The position numbers were made by a program, and so were the translations under genes. This document shows, in pieces, positions 1 to 10,896 of a DNA stretch of 64,000 bases; within the stretch, counting starts at the first letter, position 1; each line of letters begins with the position of its first letter. The DNA is from Naumovozyma dairenensis CBS 421 (lineage: Eukaryota > Ascomycota > Saccharomycetes > Saccharomycetales > Saccharomycetaceae). The stretch covers positions 124,001 to 188,000 of the forward strand of contig NC_016481.1 of assembly GCF_000227115.2 (NCBI RefSeq). The letters run 5' to 3'. Below the pieces are notes generated by a model. It was not told the origin of the DNA, made no database searches, and was given only the letters and a program-made list of their open reading frames with translations.

Positions 1-1815
1 TGTTCCAGAAAGGCGTTGGTGCAACTCACATGGAGTGATATGCACTGAACTCGATAACTCAAGGGCGATCCATACCGTCTAAAATATGTGTCTTTAAATG
101 CTGGAAAGTCCGTTTTAAAATATTCGACAAGTTTATTAAACTCTTCATCCATTGTTTGGCTTGGCCAATTTATGAGGAAAACTTGTCTGTCTGATTTTTC
201 CCACTAGCAATGTTTATTAATTTAGTTGTCAGCCTTTGGATTGTATTTCTGACATCAAATTTACTGAACAAGACATATCTTTCTTCTGGAGTATAAAATG
301 GATTAAGACAAGCTGATACAACGGCCATAATTGGATATTTGTCTTCTAAGGCAGTAATATATTTGTTTATCTTCATTATGGATGCCTGCATCGAATTTTC
401 TTTATTATATTGTCTATATAACTGTACCTGAACGTTTTCCAAGTGCAATATCATTTCAGTTAGAATAACCAGTAGGAATGTGAGAAAACAATTTTTCCTG
501 AAAGGAGCTCTATGAGCTTTTCGAAAGGACTGAATATGGGGAACAATGCTTCTGCCCTTTGAAGGTCCGCCTCAGAAAAATAATGGTTACATTTTTATTC
601 AGCATAACGCTCATTTCGTTGCATGTTACAAATACCTGGATAAATTCTCTTAAAGTCCTCTAAAATGTGCAATTTTATATTCCATCTGGTCTCAATGTAC
701 TTACTGAAATCTTTATGCGAGAATAGCCTGAAGAATTGTTGTTTTTTTTTACCAGAATTATTAATTTCATCTATAAATCCAGCAATGTTTTTGATTATAT
801 TCGGCATATTTTTGATTTCCGGACTTGCTAGACGAATCTTTAGTTTAGTCTTCCTCATTGATTATACGATCAAAAAAATAAATTAAGATCTTTTATTACA
901 GAACTAAAAACTAGCGCCAGTTGATGAAGTAAACAACCACAATAACCTAAAAATATATTTCTCTTCTCTGCCCTATTTAATTTCTCAACCATGGACAGGG
1001 AAGTACATCCTATGACATTGGAGGCATTATCTGTAACTACCCAGATCCCATTGGCAAAAACGACTTTGAAGTCTCAACACTTTTGCATTATCTTCCTTCG
1101 CCTCCCAATTTGGATTTTTATTACCAACAGCCAACGACTTATTTTTAAACGTTTTGGTGGTAACATTCACCGTCACAGAATGATAAGGCAATTTTATTGG
1201 ATTTGTCAACCCATCTTCCTCATACTTCAAAAATGGTATTTCCAACATATCATGGAAACAATGATACACCATAATTTTAACATTCGCAAAATCAACACTA
1301 TAATTAACCTTAGAATATTAAATCGCTATGGTTACTAAAAGGTTTCTCCAAACTGTCGCATACAATGATTGTTTTTTCAGCGACCACTTGTGAAAAAGCT
1401 TGCCTAATTCAACCATTGTTATAGTACAGCTCCATATATTTTGTCATGAATGCCTTGAACTTTGCCAACGCTAGGAAATTAGCGGGGCTATCATGATAGC
1501 TGCAAACTCTTGGAAACATTCTGAGTAACTAGTAGGTGCAGCCGGTTCTACATTTTCTAGAAGTTGTTCAGTATTATGGAGTTCAAGTTCTCTGTGACTA
1601 TTTAGAAACATTGGTGGCACCTTATTTATGTTAAGCATGACTGTCGAAGGAGTTGCAACGTACCCATGTTTTCTTGCGAGATGTGTTTTCATTGTGCGGT
1701 CTATATTTGAATCTCTGCTCCTGATAGTACTATATTGGACTTCATTGCAAGGTGGTCCTTTTCCTTTTTTATTGAATTGGCAAATGAATAAAGGTTTCGT
1801 TTTTTGTACTGCAGC
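1..1815 (-). pseudogene. Decayed hAT-family DNA transposase
   Basis: Reading the minus strand, pieces of one transposase appear in the right order but in several frames with stops between them. Near 1680-1790 is a BED-type zinc finger with a Cys pair (ICQ...PPC) and HLARKH. Near 1020-1050 is VVTDNASN, the hAT catalytic-Asp motif, followed near 915-945 by a C-x2-H motif (CLLHQL). Near 685-702 is ETRWN, and at 170-454 is the C-terminal block with AVVSACLNP. These match the usual hAT order of BED finger, RNase H-like core and C-terminal dimerisation region. The reading continues to the left edge, so the C-terminus may be cut by the window. No intact frame longer than 95 codons remains, so the copy cannot be autonomous. 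hAT elements (Rover and Roamer families) are known in Saccharomycetaceae; which family this belongs to is not determined. Terminal repeats were not found. Confidence 0.8.
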
Positions 1816-2744
1816 TTTCTAGCTACCTTGAAGAGGAGTTTGATCTAACTCTTTTGCCTGCTAATACAGATTTGTTTGGAATTAATAGTATGAAGTCATT
1901 AGGACCCATTAGAATGGGCATTTGCATCACTTTCTCCTAAAAGTGTCATTTCAAATTAGAGAGATTGCGCCAGATTTTTTAGGTTACTGTAGGTTATTCA
2001 ATCCAGTCCAATGTATCTCCACTGTGTCACAGTATATTCTACAATTCGGACCTAGCATTAAAAAGGTTATATGAGGTAGGTGTAAAAATAATAAATTCAA
2101 AATAAACAAACTCTGTAGAATTTTATAGAGTATTTTTTAGAACGATAGGGAAGGGTTTAAAAACTTAAAGACTTTGGCCCGTCAAATAATGGAAAAATTG
2201 CTACCGCTATTTGTCGGCGATTTCGGCGCGTAACAACGCTAGTTACAACGCTAGTATATGTGTATTGATTTGGCATTAAGAATGTGACGCCAAATCGTAA
2301 ATATCTCGTTGACGACGATTAACATAACGAAAAGTATCCAAAAGAAGGAAATGTCGTTGAAACGCAACCAAACAACTGTATATTAGTGTATTATTACACA
2401 TTATTTGTATACATAAAACAGAGGAGATATATAGAACTTTTATTATATTAAAGATTACCTTTCTTTTTACAACCAGTTATCATTGCCTTAATTAAAAGCC
2501 AATATTATATATATATATTAATGCCTCATAGACCTTTGAAATATATATCTAAAAGTCAAGACAAATACCATTTTAGAATACCGGTTCAACCAATACATAT
2601 GTAGCCTTAAAACAAGCAAACAAGTAAACAAACTAGCAGTAGAGTTCAAGGCGTTACAGATTGTTGCTATTTGAACCTGAGAGAGAGGGTCTGTAGTTGC
2701 AAATCAACAAATGATAGGACTTCTAAAATCCGTTTTTTCTAGAG
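1816..2744. other. Intergenic DNA between hAT relic and FBA1 promoter
   Basis: AT-rich sequence without a convincing reading frame. It holds a short TA run near 2505-2518 and a GC-richer patch around 2200-2240 with a direct repeat of ACAACGCTAGT. It may include further remains of the transposon, but I see no terminal inverted repeat or target duplication. Confidence 0.5.
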
Positions 2745-2879
2745 GTGAAAAAATTACAAGCAGGGCCTTCATTTTTCTCCCGTTACCCCCCGTTCAAGGT
2801 GGCCACACTCCTGTTCCACCTGGGTACTTACGTATGTTTTAGCCGCCGAGGGTTCAGAACTAGTGGTTTTTTGTTCCAG

Positions 2880-3491
2880 CTGTACATCCAACATCCTTGC
2901 ACCTGGATTCCTGTTTCTTTCCGATGTCTCGTTCTTCTACTAGTCGTTTTCCCATTCCACACATTTCGGTATATACGTAGCAATTGTAAAATACCACCCA
3001 TACATTATTTACATTTGGGTTGCGCGAAAATTGGAGAGACAAGTCTCTGCGCACTCCGGCTATCTATTGTTGTGGATCAGTTGTTTCTTTCCACGAAGTC
3101 ACGTCCCCAACACAATTTTGGTCCGCGAATGCGCGCACGCAAGCACAAACCAGTCACACACACACGCACTCTCTCTCTCTGGCAGGAAGTTTCTGCCTAC
3201 TGGAGTGAGCTCACTCGTGTCTGCGTAAGTACCTCCATTCTCTGCTTGAGTGAGAGACCCTCTGCCTATTCAACGTTAGCCAGCGTAACGCAACGGATTG
3301 GGCTGAAACATCTCGTAATTTTTCCGGAAATCGATGGATGGAACTGCATCGCTACCAGTGGGCAACGCACAACTTATATAAGAAACAGACAGAATTAGTC
3401 AAATCTAATTTACTGAAAAAACTTTCTTTACATTGCTGTAATTTTTCATTTAGCCCTTGCATAAACCAACCAATTCATAATAAATTCAAAA
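2880..3491 (+). promoter_or_regulatory. FBA1 promoter with Rap1/Gcr1-type sites and TATA box
   Basis: A Rap1-like site (CACCCATACATT) lies at 2995-3006, CATCC Gcr1-like motifs at 2885-2889 and 2892-2896, and a GGAAG (reverse CTTCC) at 3185-3189. A TATATAAG box is at 3375-3382, about 115 bp before the ATG. Rap1 plus Gcr1 control is known for glycolytic genes of yeasts; binding here is inferred from motifs only. A CA/CT-rich simple tract runs from about 3153 to 3180. Confidence 0.6.
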
Positions 3492-4574
3492 ATGGGTATC
3501 TTAGAACAATTAAAGAGAAAGTCTGGTGTTATTGTCGGTGACGATGTCGCTGCTTTGTTCGCTTACGCCAAGGAACACAAGTTCGCTATTCCAGCCATCA
3601 ACGTTACTTCTTCTTCTACCGTTGTTGCTGCTTTAGAAGCTGCTAGAGACAACAAGTCCCCAATCATCTTACAAACCTCCAACGGTGGTGCTGCTTACTT
3701 CGCTGGTAAGGGTGTCTCTAACGAAGGTCAAAACGCTTCCATCAAGGGTTCCGTTGCTGCTGCTCACTATATTAGATCCATTGCTCCAGCTTACGGTATC
3801 CCAGTTGTTCTACATTCTGACCACTGTGCCAAGAAATTGTTACCATGGTTCGATGGTATGTTGGAAGCTGATGAAGCTTACTTCAAGGTCCACGGTGAAC
3901 CATTATTCTCCTCCCATATGTTGGATTTATCTGAAGAAACTGATGAAGAAAACATTTCTACCTGTGTCAAGTACTTCAAGAGAATGGCTGCTATGCAACA
4001 ATGGTTAGAAATGGAAATTGGTATCACTGGTGGTGAAGAAGATGGTGTCAACAACGAAAGTGCTGACAAGGAAGATTTATACACCAAGCCAGAACAAGTC
4101 TTCGCCGTTCACCAAGCTTTGGCTCCAATCTCTTCAAACTTCTCAATTGCATCAGCATTTGGTAACGTGCATGGTGTTTACGCTGGTACCATGGACTTAA
4201 GACCAGAAATCTTGGCTGACCAACAAGCTTACGCTGCTAAGCAATTGGGTCAACCAGCTGGTTCCAAGCCATTGAACTTCGTTTTCCACGGTGGTTCCGG
4301 TTCTACTGATGCTCAATTCCACACTGGTATTGATAACGGTGTTGTTAAGGTCAACTTAGATACCGATTGTCAATGGGCTTACTTAACTGGTATCAGAGAC
4401 TACGTCTTAAATAAGAAGGACTACATTATGACTACTGTTGGTAACCCAACTGGTCCAGAAGCTCCAAACAAGAAATACTTCGACCCAAGAGTCTGGGTTA
4501 GAGAAGGTGAAAAGACCATGACCGCTAGAATTGCTCAAGCTTTGGCCATTTTCAGAACCCAAAACACTTTATAA
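3492..4574 (+). CDS. FBA1: Fructose-1,6-bisphosphate aldolase, class II
   Basis: 360 residues, the normal length for the fungal class II enzyme. It cleaves fructose 1,6-bisphosphate to dihydroxyacetone phosphate and glyceraldehyde 3-phosphate in cytosolic glycolysis and runs in reverse in gluconeogenesis. The zinc and active-site motif LHSDHCAKK is at residues 107-115, with H108, D110 and H111; further zinc-ligand histidines lie in NVHGVYAG and FHGGSGS. The start is the first ATG after an A-rich leader (AAAATGGG). Codon use is strongly biased to the preferred yeast set (GGT, GCT, TTG/TTA, AGA, AAG), indicating very high expression. BLI1 is the convergent neighbour, as in S. cerevisiae, but MPE1, which is next to FBA1 in S. 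cerevisiae, lies 13.5 kb away here. Identification is essentially certain. Confidence 0.98.
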   Translation: MGILEQLKRKSGVIVGDDVAALFAYAKEHKFAIPAINVTSSSTVVAALEAARDNKSPIILQTSNGGAAYFAGKGVSNEGQNASIKGSVAAAHYIRSIAPAYGIPVVLHSDHCAKKLLPWFDGMLEADEAYFKVHGEPLFSSHMLDLSEETDEENISTCVKYFKRMAAMQQWLEMEIGITGGEEDGVNNESADKEDLYTKPEQVFAVHQALAPISSNFSIASAFGNVHGVYAGTMDLRPEILADQQAYAAKQLGQPAGSKPLNFVFHGGSGSTDAQFHTGIDNGVVKVNLDTDCQWAYLTGIRDYVLNKKDYIMTTVGNPTGPEAPNKKYFDPRVWVREGEKTMTARIAQALAIFRTQNTL

Positions 4575-4625
4575 ATTGTTCATGAATAATTTTATATAAT
4601 TTATATAAGCTTATATAATTTTTAA
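4575..4625 (+). terminator. FBA1 3' end/polyadenylation region
   Basis: Directly after the stop codon there are several TATATAA efficiency-element-like motifs followed by T-rich DNA, the usual make-up of a yeast polyadenylation signal. Inferred from composition. Confidence 0.5.
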
Positions 4626-6314
4626 TGTATGTTTTTCCAAATTTTATAAAGTTTACGCAAGCCGGATGGTCGTTTGACGGACTATTGTTTTTTAGCCGCT
4701 TTTATTTAAACGTTCAAAATGAGCCCGAGCCAAGTTTCTATGTCAACAAGACTAAATATAGTTTATATTTAAATTGTTCTCCATATAGTATTATAGATTA
4801 CTTTGGCCCATTTATGATTTTGGGCCAGACTAATGATTAACATCTACCCCTTTTGCGGGATATCCTCTATCTACTCTAATCAGGCCTGGGACGGATAGGA
4901 TTTTTGGTCGATCCTAAGGGATTTCGGGCCTACCCTACCTTTTTTAATCCCTAGTGAAAGTCTTCAATCCAATCCTTATCCTATGCTAACCCAAAGTTTA
5001 TCCTAATCCAATCCATTTTTTTCGAGTATTCCATGTGAGACATTTTAGTAGTACCATCTTAAGTGTTTCATGGCAGCTTTTTAGTACAATATGTGTCAAA
5101 TTTGTTCTTATCTGTACATATAGTATTTAAATGGATAATAGCCCATATTTTTTACCTGCTTGAAAGTTTCAAATATTTTGAAGGTTAACAAATATATAAT
5201 TGTACTTCTGTTTGGCTATTGGTTAGTGATTCACAATTAACTACTGAAAGAAAACTGAAGATAGTTTCTTATTTATTTTACTTATTTTTTACTTATTTTT
5301 TACTTATTTTTTACTTATTTTTTATTTATTTTTTATTCTTTATTAGTTGTTTCTGAAATACATGGGCAGTTAATCTTCCAAAACATAAACTAAATACAAA
5401 TTTCATTAAAAGATTAATTTGAATAGGTGATGTTGTCTTGCATTTTAATGCTCAAGGATACTATTTTATTGGGTTACACCCTCTATTTTGGAAGAGAATA
5501 TTTCTGTTAATGTGAGATTACTCTTTTAATTTCTAGAGATAAATAATCGCATTCTTTACAAAATAAAAATTACAAATTACCTCTATTTTACTGTTCTTGT
5601 TGATAATCGAAGTGTATGGTACAGTACATGGATGTTGGAGTTGCTATTTATTCCAGCTGTGTCCCTTCGGGGAAGTATACTCCTTTTCCTCTTATAGGTG
5701 AGAGAAAATATATTCTTATGTAAACCATATATGGAAGAGAAACTCCTCGTTTATTAGTCATAAAATCGTGACATCAGTAATATCATATAATTCTTTAGAC
5801 TAATACTTTGATTCATTATAAAATACAGTTAATTTTTCCTTAAACATTCTAGTACCACATTCCTCCTATAATGTTTTGAATTCATTAAAACAATTGAGTA
5901 TATTAAACATTTATAGTAATATTCACATTTTCCAGGTTTTTTTAATCTATTCAAGTGTAATTAATGTATAGTCAACGTTAGAATTATTATATTTTGGGCA
6001 TGAACTGGATGATTTCAGTCAACATTGTTCGATTACCACTGTTACCCCCCTAAGAATTCCTTTAATATTTTCGATACATCTTATGTTCAGTTGCATGCTA
6101 CATCAAGTAACAACATTTCGTCCTCCTCTATGGCGATTGACGCATATTCCATTAACTCTGATTTTTACACAGTGATATAAGGAAGGCGATGGTTCTATGC
6201 CTACTGTTGATGTCTCATCATTTCTGCTGGTTCTCACTTTAGGTTAATCAGGATTTCTTTGATAAATTCATTCTATCCTAGAATTTCTGTTTTGTTGAAC
6301 TTTTGTCTTGATCG
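4626..6314. other. Long convergent intergenic region FBA1-BLI1
   Basis: About 1.7 kb with no convincing gene, which is long for convergent yeast genes. Around 4855-5015 there are imperfect direct and inverted copies of a TATCCTAATCCAATCC-like motif. At 5280-5334 there is an 11-bp tandem array. At 5631 a TGTTGG start resembles the first bases of yeast Ty1/copia-type LTRs, but no matching end or target duplication was seen. The region may be an insertion-prone or rearranged spacer. Confidence 0.5.
5280..5334. repeat. 11-bp tandem repeat (ACTTATTTTTT) x5
   Basis: Four perfect head-to-tail copies of ACTTATTTTTT at 5280-5323, followed by one variant copy with A/T change at 5324-5334, then degenerate T-rich sequence. 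Seen directly. Confidence 0.95.
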
Positions 6315-6635
6315 TCAATTCTTTTTGAAACTCTTCAACTTCATCACATAAATTTTCATAATAAAGGATTTTTCCTCCAAATCATCCAACTGTTTCAATT
6401 GTTGCGCGTATAATTCACCTATTGCATCAAGTTTCCTGTCAGGTTTCAACTTATATTCAGCACTTAATTCCTCTAACCAAACTTTGTTTGATCCAGTCTT
6501 GCCCGCAAAGGTCGAAATCGATCTGGCCGCCTCAGTATCTAGTAATTCTTGTAAACTATTGACACATGCTTCTACTTTCGTTTGTAAGAATTTGTTCTTT
6601 CCACCAGAGCTGTTAGAAAACTCTCGGTTATCCAT
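6315..6635 (-). CDS. BLI1: BLOC-1 complex subunit Bli1-like
   Basis: 106 residues, hydrophilic and probably largely helical, with no membrane segment. The assignment rests on size (the S. cerevisiae protein is about 113 residues), on low but recognisable similarity, and above all on position: BLI1 (YKL061W) is the convergent neighbour of FBA1 in S. cerevisiae and the same arrangement holds here. The family member is a subunit of the yeast BLOC-1 complex at endosomes, which helps the Rab5-type GTPase cycle. The start is an ATG at 6635 and the frame is open to the end. It is divergently placed from ANR2, with 212 bp between the two starts. Confidence 0.75.
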   Translation of the reverse strand: MDNREFSNSSGGKNKFLQTKVEACVNSLQELLDTEAARSISTFAGKTGSNKVWLEELSAEYKLKPDRKLDAIGELYAQQLKQLDDLEEKSFIMKIYVMKLKSFKKN

Positions 6636-6847
6636 GTCTTACTTCTGCTATTTCTTGTTGTTGTTCCCTATATGCATTCGTTGTTTTACGAAATAAGACC
6701 CTTTTAAAGCTCTAGCGTTACTTCTATAAAAATTCACTATTGAAAATTAATAGCAGTTAAATATAAATGTGTTCAGAATAACTCCATTACTTATAAAATC
6801 GAATACCGAAAATCTTTGCTAAAAGAACAGATCATCTTAGGCTGAAG

Positions 6848-8401
6848 ATGAATAGATACATTTCATTAGCAACTACTCCATACACTGTCCAAGATGTATT
6901 ATCTGAATTGCTGAAGGCGTCATCTACTAAGAAGAAGCTACCAATTGTCGGTATGTTCCTTTGCCAATTTGATATGAGGAAAGGTAACGTAAAAATTTGG
7001 TCCCAGTTAAATGAACAATACAAAGATAATGAATTGGTTCTTGAGAATATCGAATTCAAAACTTTACCGTCCGGTCTTCATGCATCTTCAGAAGATGTTA
7101 TCACTTTTACAATACCCAGAAATTCATTGGCCAATGAAGATGTACGAAATGAGCCGTTCTATGGGGTTGCTTATTACAATCAAAATAGTTATGATATTAT
7201 GGAAGGCCATTCTGAAATAGATCGATCTAAAGTTAGAATGTACGCCTTTGGTGTTATTGTTAATCCAGTTGAAAAAGTAAAAGACAATCCATTTGCATCG
7301 ATAACAATGGTTAATAAGTACATAGATAATTTAGAAGATACTTTAAAGGAATGGTTAAATCTGAACGATGATTTGAATTTTGCTATATTTGAGGAGTTCT
7401 TTACTGAGAACTCAACTAGGGAAAATCAATCTCAAATTTTAGATAGTGTTGTAGAGGAAAATATTACGATAAATTCTTCTAGAAGAAGACATATGGTAGA
7501 GTATCTTCCCTTTTGGTTTAGGAAGTTTGGTCCTCTAATTTTTACAATCTGGAAAGAATGTTTATTAGATAAACGTATTTTAATATTAAATGGGAGCGGC
7601 GAATCATTGGAAACATGCAATTCTTTGTGTTTCTATATGTCATTATTATCGATGAAAACCAATGAAATATCGACTGATCAGAAATTTATAACACCGTTAT
7701 TCACTGTAGGAACTACCGATATCGATAGCCTGAAACGCTTATCTCATTATTCTTACATCGCTTGTACAAATGATGAGATATTAGCAGACAAACAAGAACT
7801 TTATGACATATTAATTAGATTACCTTCTCATACAATGGAAAGTGAAGAAGAAGCACCTGTAAAGATATTCACAAACAATGGTACTCAAATTAAGGCCACA
7901 CGAAACGATTTTGAACAATACGAACTTTTCGTAAAAGAACATCTTCATGAAGAAGTATCGGGTTCTCTAAAGCGAAGTTGTTTAAATGTAACTGAGCCCG
8001 TATCATGGTCTCAATTTTTTATTGATAGTGCATATTGCATAGCGACAGCTGGTACTGTAGCGGCACCCTTCCATTTTCATCCAGAAGTTATAGATATTGG
8101 TGATATTAATGAAGCTTCTGACAAGGCCGATGGTATATCTAGTATAGCAGAACCATTAAAGTTTTCTTTGTTTTTCAATATCAAGACAAAGAGACTTTAC
8201 GACGCATTAGAGACAATCTTAAATGAAAATGAATCTTTGGATTCTGATGGACCAATCCATATCTCGTCACATTCGTTATTGAAATTAAATTTGGATTGTT
8301 TTAGCTCTCAAGATAAACAATTTGTAGAACAATTCTGTCAGCTATACTTCAACCGCAAGATTGCTATTGATTATTATGAGTACTTCAAAGCTTTTTGTTA
8401 G
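6848..8401 (+). CDS. ANR2: LCHN/DENN-related protein, Anr2-like
   Basis: 517 residues, nearly identical in length to S. cerevisiae Anr2 (YKL047W). The protein has the overall make-up of the LCHN/Avl9-related (DENN-like) group: an N-terminal half beginning with a longin-like segment (GMFLCQFDMRKGN, YGVAYYNQNSYD) and a central region with LPFWFRKFGPLIFTIWKECL followed by an RILILNGSG segment. No signal peptide or membrane span is seen. The biochemical role is not established; the relatives act around Golgi and endosomal traffic. It is convergent with DCW1, which is also its neighbour in S. cerevisiae (YKL047W-YKL046C), and this supports the name. Confidence 0.85.
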   Translation: MNRYISLATTPYTVQDVLSELLKASSTKKKLPIVGMFLCQFDMRKGNVKIWSQLNEQYKDNELVLENIEFKTLPSGLHASSEDVITFTIPRNSLANEDVRNEPFYGVAYYNQNSYDIMEGHSEIDRSKVRMYAFGVIVNPVEKVKDNPFASITMVNKYIDNLEDTLKEWLNLNDDLNFAIFEEFFTENSTRENQSQILDSVVEENITINSSRRRHMVEYLPFWFRKFGPLIFTIWKECLLDKRILILNGSGESLETCNSLCFYMSLLSMKTNEISTDQKFITPLFTVGTTDIDSLKRLSHYSYIACTNDEILADKQELYDILIRLPSHTMESEEEAPVKIFTNNGTQIKATRNDFEQYELFVKEHLHEEVSGSLKRSCLNVTEPVSWSQFFIDSAYCIATAGTVAAPFHFHPEVIDIGDINEASDKADGISSIAEPLKFSLFFNIKTKRLYDALETILNENESLDSDGPIHISSHSLLKLNLDCFSSQDKQFVEQFCQLYFNRKIAIDYYEYFKAFC

Positions 8402-8979
8402 AAAAAACAATGTATGTGGCATGTTGTAGCATCTTTAGACTACATGTTTAGAATAAATCAAAGTTAGTCTATATCAAGATAAATATAATTTGAGTGTTAC
8501 TCTCATTTTTGACAGGTTCCACTGGAATAGAGATTCCCGCAGGAAGGCAAATGTGGCATGGTAGACGTGTCTGACGCTACCTTTTCTAACTAGGAGAACA
8601 TACGAAGAAGGTTGGAGACGTTTATTAAATTATGAAGTTACCATGGTGGGACTTCCTAGTACACAAGAACCTTTGGATATTTATTTGTTATTGAAAATTA
8701 TATGTTTAGATTATGTAATAAGTACATAACACTACAGTAAGGACATTATCTTAACACTATTTATTGAACACCTTCTCTGAAAAGTTCATATTTAATTATA
8801 ATTTCTTGGTTGTTTTATATTTCATATAAATATTTTCAAAAATGGAGAAAAATACTAATATACAAAAAAATTTATATATGGAACAGTATAATGTTTGATA
8901 TTTTTTTTCATTTTTCATTTTTTTTTATTTGAAAGGAGTGTTGTCATTGTCATATTATTTCTTGTTTAATGACTTCCTC
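8402..8979. other. Convergent intergenic region ANR2-DCW1
   Basis: 578 bp of AT-rich DNA holding the two 3' ends, with T-rich and TATATA-type motifs near 8865-8930. No gene, repeat or RNA was recognised. Confidence 0.5.
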
Positions 8980-10338
8980 CTAGAAGACCAACCATAAAGC
9001 GCAAGCAAGAATGGATATACCAATGACTGCAGTGATAATACCTGCACCGGCTCTTGAACCCTTTGTGATATGTAATGGAGCCAAATTTGTTGGATGATGT
9101 TCAGTACCTGCAGCACCATCACCTACAGAAGAACCACCATTTGTACTTGTATAAGGTGCTGGTTTATGGAGACACCTTGTATTAACCATGACCTCTAAGG
9201 CACACATTTGTTCACCGAGACCATACATACCATCCCAATCGCCTATAAACCAATTCAACCCACAGGTGTGTCCATCAGTACCACCTGAACATGATTTACC
9301 AGCCGCAATAGCAGAAGCGTTAATTAAAGGTAAGATTTTACTTCTTGTTTCTGGGACTAATTGAGCGGTAGCACCTAAGAAACGAGAGAAATAAGCTTTG
9401 AAAGAACGTTGATCTGTATTACACGAGTTTGGACCTTGACAAGCAGCTTCATACATTATACTATTATTGAAGAAAACAGTTGATGCGTCCACTAACATCT
9501 TAGTTCTGTTATGCCATACTTCATTTTCTGTGAAATTATATAGATAAGCGGCACCTGCCATCACTAGCCCATGATTATAAGTCCATTGGTATGGAGTAAT
9601 AGTGGAACAATTATTAGCGATATTGACACCGTCATAGACAAACATTGACGAACCGTTCGATACTAAACCAACCTCGTACATCCAATCATAGACTTTTTCA
9701 GCCCAATCGACATAACTCTGATTCCCCGTATATCTAGCCAATCTTGCAGCCATATGGAACAAAGCACCATTGGAGACAGTATTTTTATAATCGTACCCTG
9801 AATTCCAAACAAAAATTTGCCATCTTAAACCGCCACCACAAGTATCACCATCCCAACGTAAAGCCATTGTATTGAAAACAGCTTGTGCTAAATACAACCA
9901 TTGAGGACTATCCTCTGGAGGATTTGTAAAATTTCTTTCAGCAGCAGTCATAACAGCGATCCCCCAAAATGCTTGATCATCATTCCCCTCTGTAGTGGAT
10001 TGATTCAATGGGACATAATCATTATTATCCCCAGTTTGATGTAACAATGCAGCCATAATTTCATCATTATAAGTATCATTATCCATATAATACCAATAAT
10101 CTAACATGGACCCCCATGCACCACCTGCTTCCCACCAATAATATGGATCAGAGAACATACCTATGGTTTTACCGTATTGATTACCAGTATAATAATCCAT
10201 AAGACCATACGCGACTAGACTTGTAGCGTTTCTTAGGGAATCAATATCATCTAGGTCAATTTCTAATGCCTTTGTGGAATGAGATAGGAGTAGCGTAGTC
10301 GTTGTTACTATTGAAAGAAGGGTATTCGTCAGTAACAT
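8980..10338 (-). CDS. DCW1: GPI-anchored cell-wall mannosidase-like protein Dcw1 (GH76)
   Basis: The frame is open upstream to 10353, but its first codon there is TTG; the first ATG is at 10338, giving 452 residues. The N-terminus is a hydrophobic signal peptide (LLTNTLLSIVTTTTLLL), the body is a GH76 domain, and the C-terminus ends in a hydrophobic GPI-attachment tail (AGAGIITAVIGISILACALW) preceded by a G/S-rich stretch. The catalytic acid pair of GH76 is in EGNDDQAFW, and there are many N-glycosylation sites. Dcw1 and its paralogue Dfg5 are thought to transfer GPI-anchored wall proteins to beta-glucan by processing the GPI glycan at the plasma membrane. Sequence agrees much more closely with Dcw1 than with Dfg5. 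In S. cerevisiae it is the neighbour of ANR2, as here. Confidence 0.95.
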   Translation of the reverse strand: MLLTNTLLSIVTTTTLLLSHSTKALEIDLDDIDSLRNATSLVAYGLMDYYTGNQYGKTIGMFSDPYYWWEAGGAWGSMLDYWYYMDNDTYNDEIMAALLHQTGDNNDYVPLNQSTTEGNDDQAFWGIAVMTAAERNFTNPPEDSPQWLYLAQAVFNTMALRWDGDTCGGGLRWQIFVWNSGYDYKNTVSNGALFHMAARLARYTGNQSYVDWAEKVYDWMYEVGLVSNGSSMFVYDGVNIANNCSTITPYQWTYNHGLVMAGAAYLYNFTENEVWHNRTKMLVDASTVFFNNSIMYEAACQGPNSCNTDQRSFKAYFSRFLGATAQLVPETRSKILPLINASAIAAGKSCSGGTDGHTCGLNWFIGDWDGMYGLGEQMCALEVMVNTRCLHKPAPYTSTNGGSSVGDGAAGTEHHPTNLAPLHITKGSRAGAGIITAVIGISILACALWLVF

Positions 10339-10896
10339 GATAAATAGAAACAACGAGTGTGAGTATTTCCTTTTTTTTTATTTTATTAAAATATATTCGT
10401 AGACTTTATTTATAGCTCGTTTGGGTATCAAAAAAAATAAATTTCCTTGTTATATATTGTTTATGTTATACTCTATTAGCTTTTAGCTATTAGTTTCTTG
10501 TGTAGTGACAATGGAATATAAAGGATGCGCCAATTTTATGAATTGCTTCAAAAGAAGAGTCAAGGGCCTATTAAATAATAATAATTACTGTTGATGATTG
10601 AAGATAAACGTGAATTCTGATTTAATTTTAAATTTACGGTAATTTAATTTTTCTTGAAAATGATCGCAGCGGGGAAAAGTAACATACATAAATATCTCCA
10701 TGACCTACGTAAAAGTATTATTATTTATTACCAAGGAAGCACATGTGGGATTAATTGAAAAAAAGAGACTGATCATTTCAAAGTTGTGTATATGTTGAGA
10801 ATACTTCACGAGCAATATATAATAAAAAATATGGATTATTATGATTATTAATTATATGTGTTAAGTAATAAGTACGTACTTGGCAACGTTCAATTT
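10339..10896. other. Upstream region of DCW1 / 3' region of STP gene
   Basis: 558 bp of AT-rich DNA between two minus-strand genes. It should hold the DCW1 promoter. No specific site stands out. Confidence 0.45.

Noticed and set aside
2745..3398. 217-codon plus-strand open frame upstream of FBA1
   Set aside because: It starts without ATG, lies over the FBA1 promoter with its Rap1 site and CA/CT tract, and resembles no known protein.
5631..6000. TGTTGG start resembling a solo LTR of a Ty1/copia-type element
   Set aside because: No matching CA end, primer-binding site or 5-bp target duplication could be found, so a LTR call is not supported.
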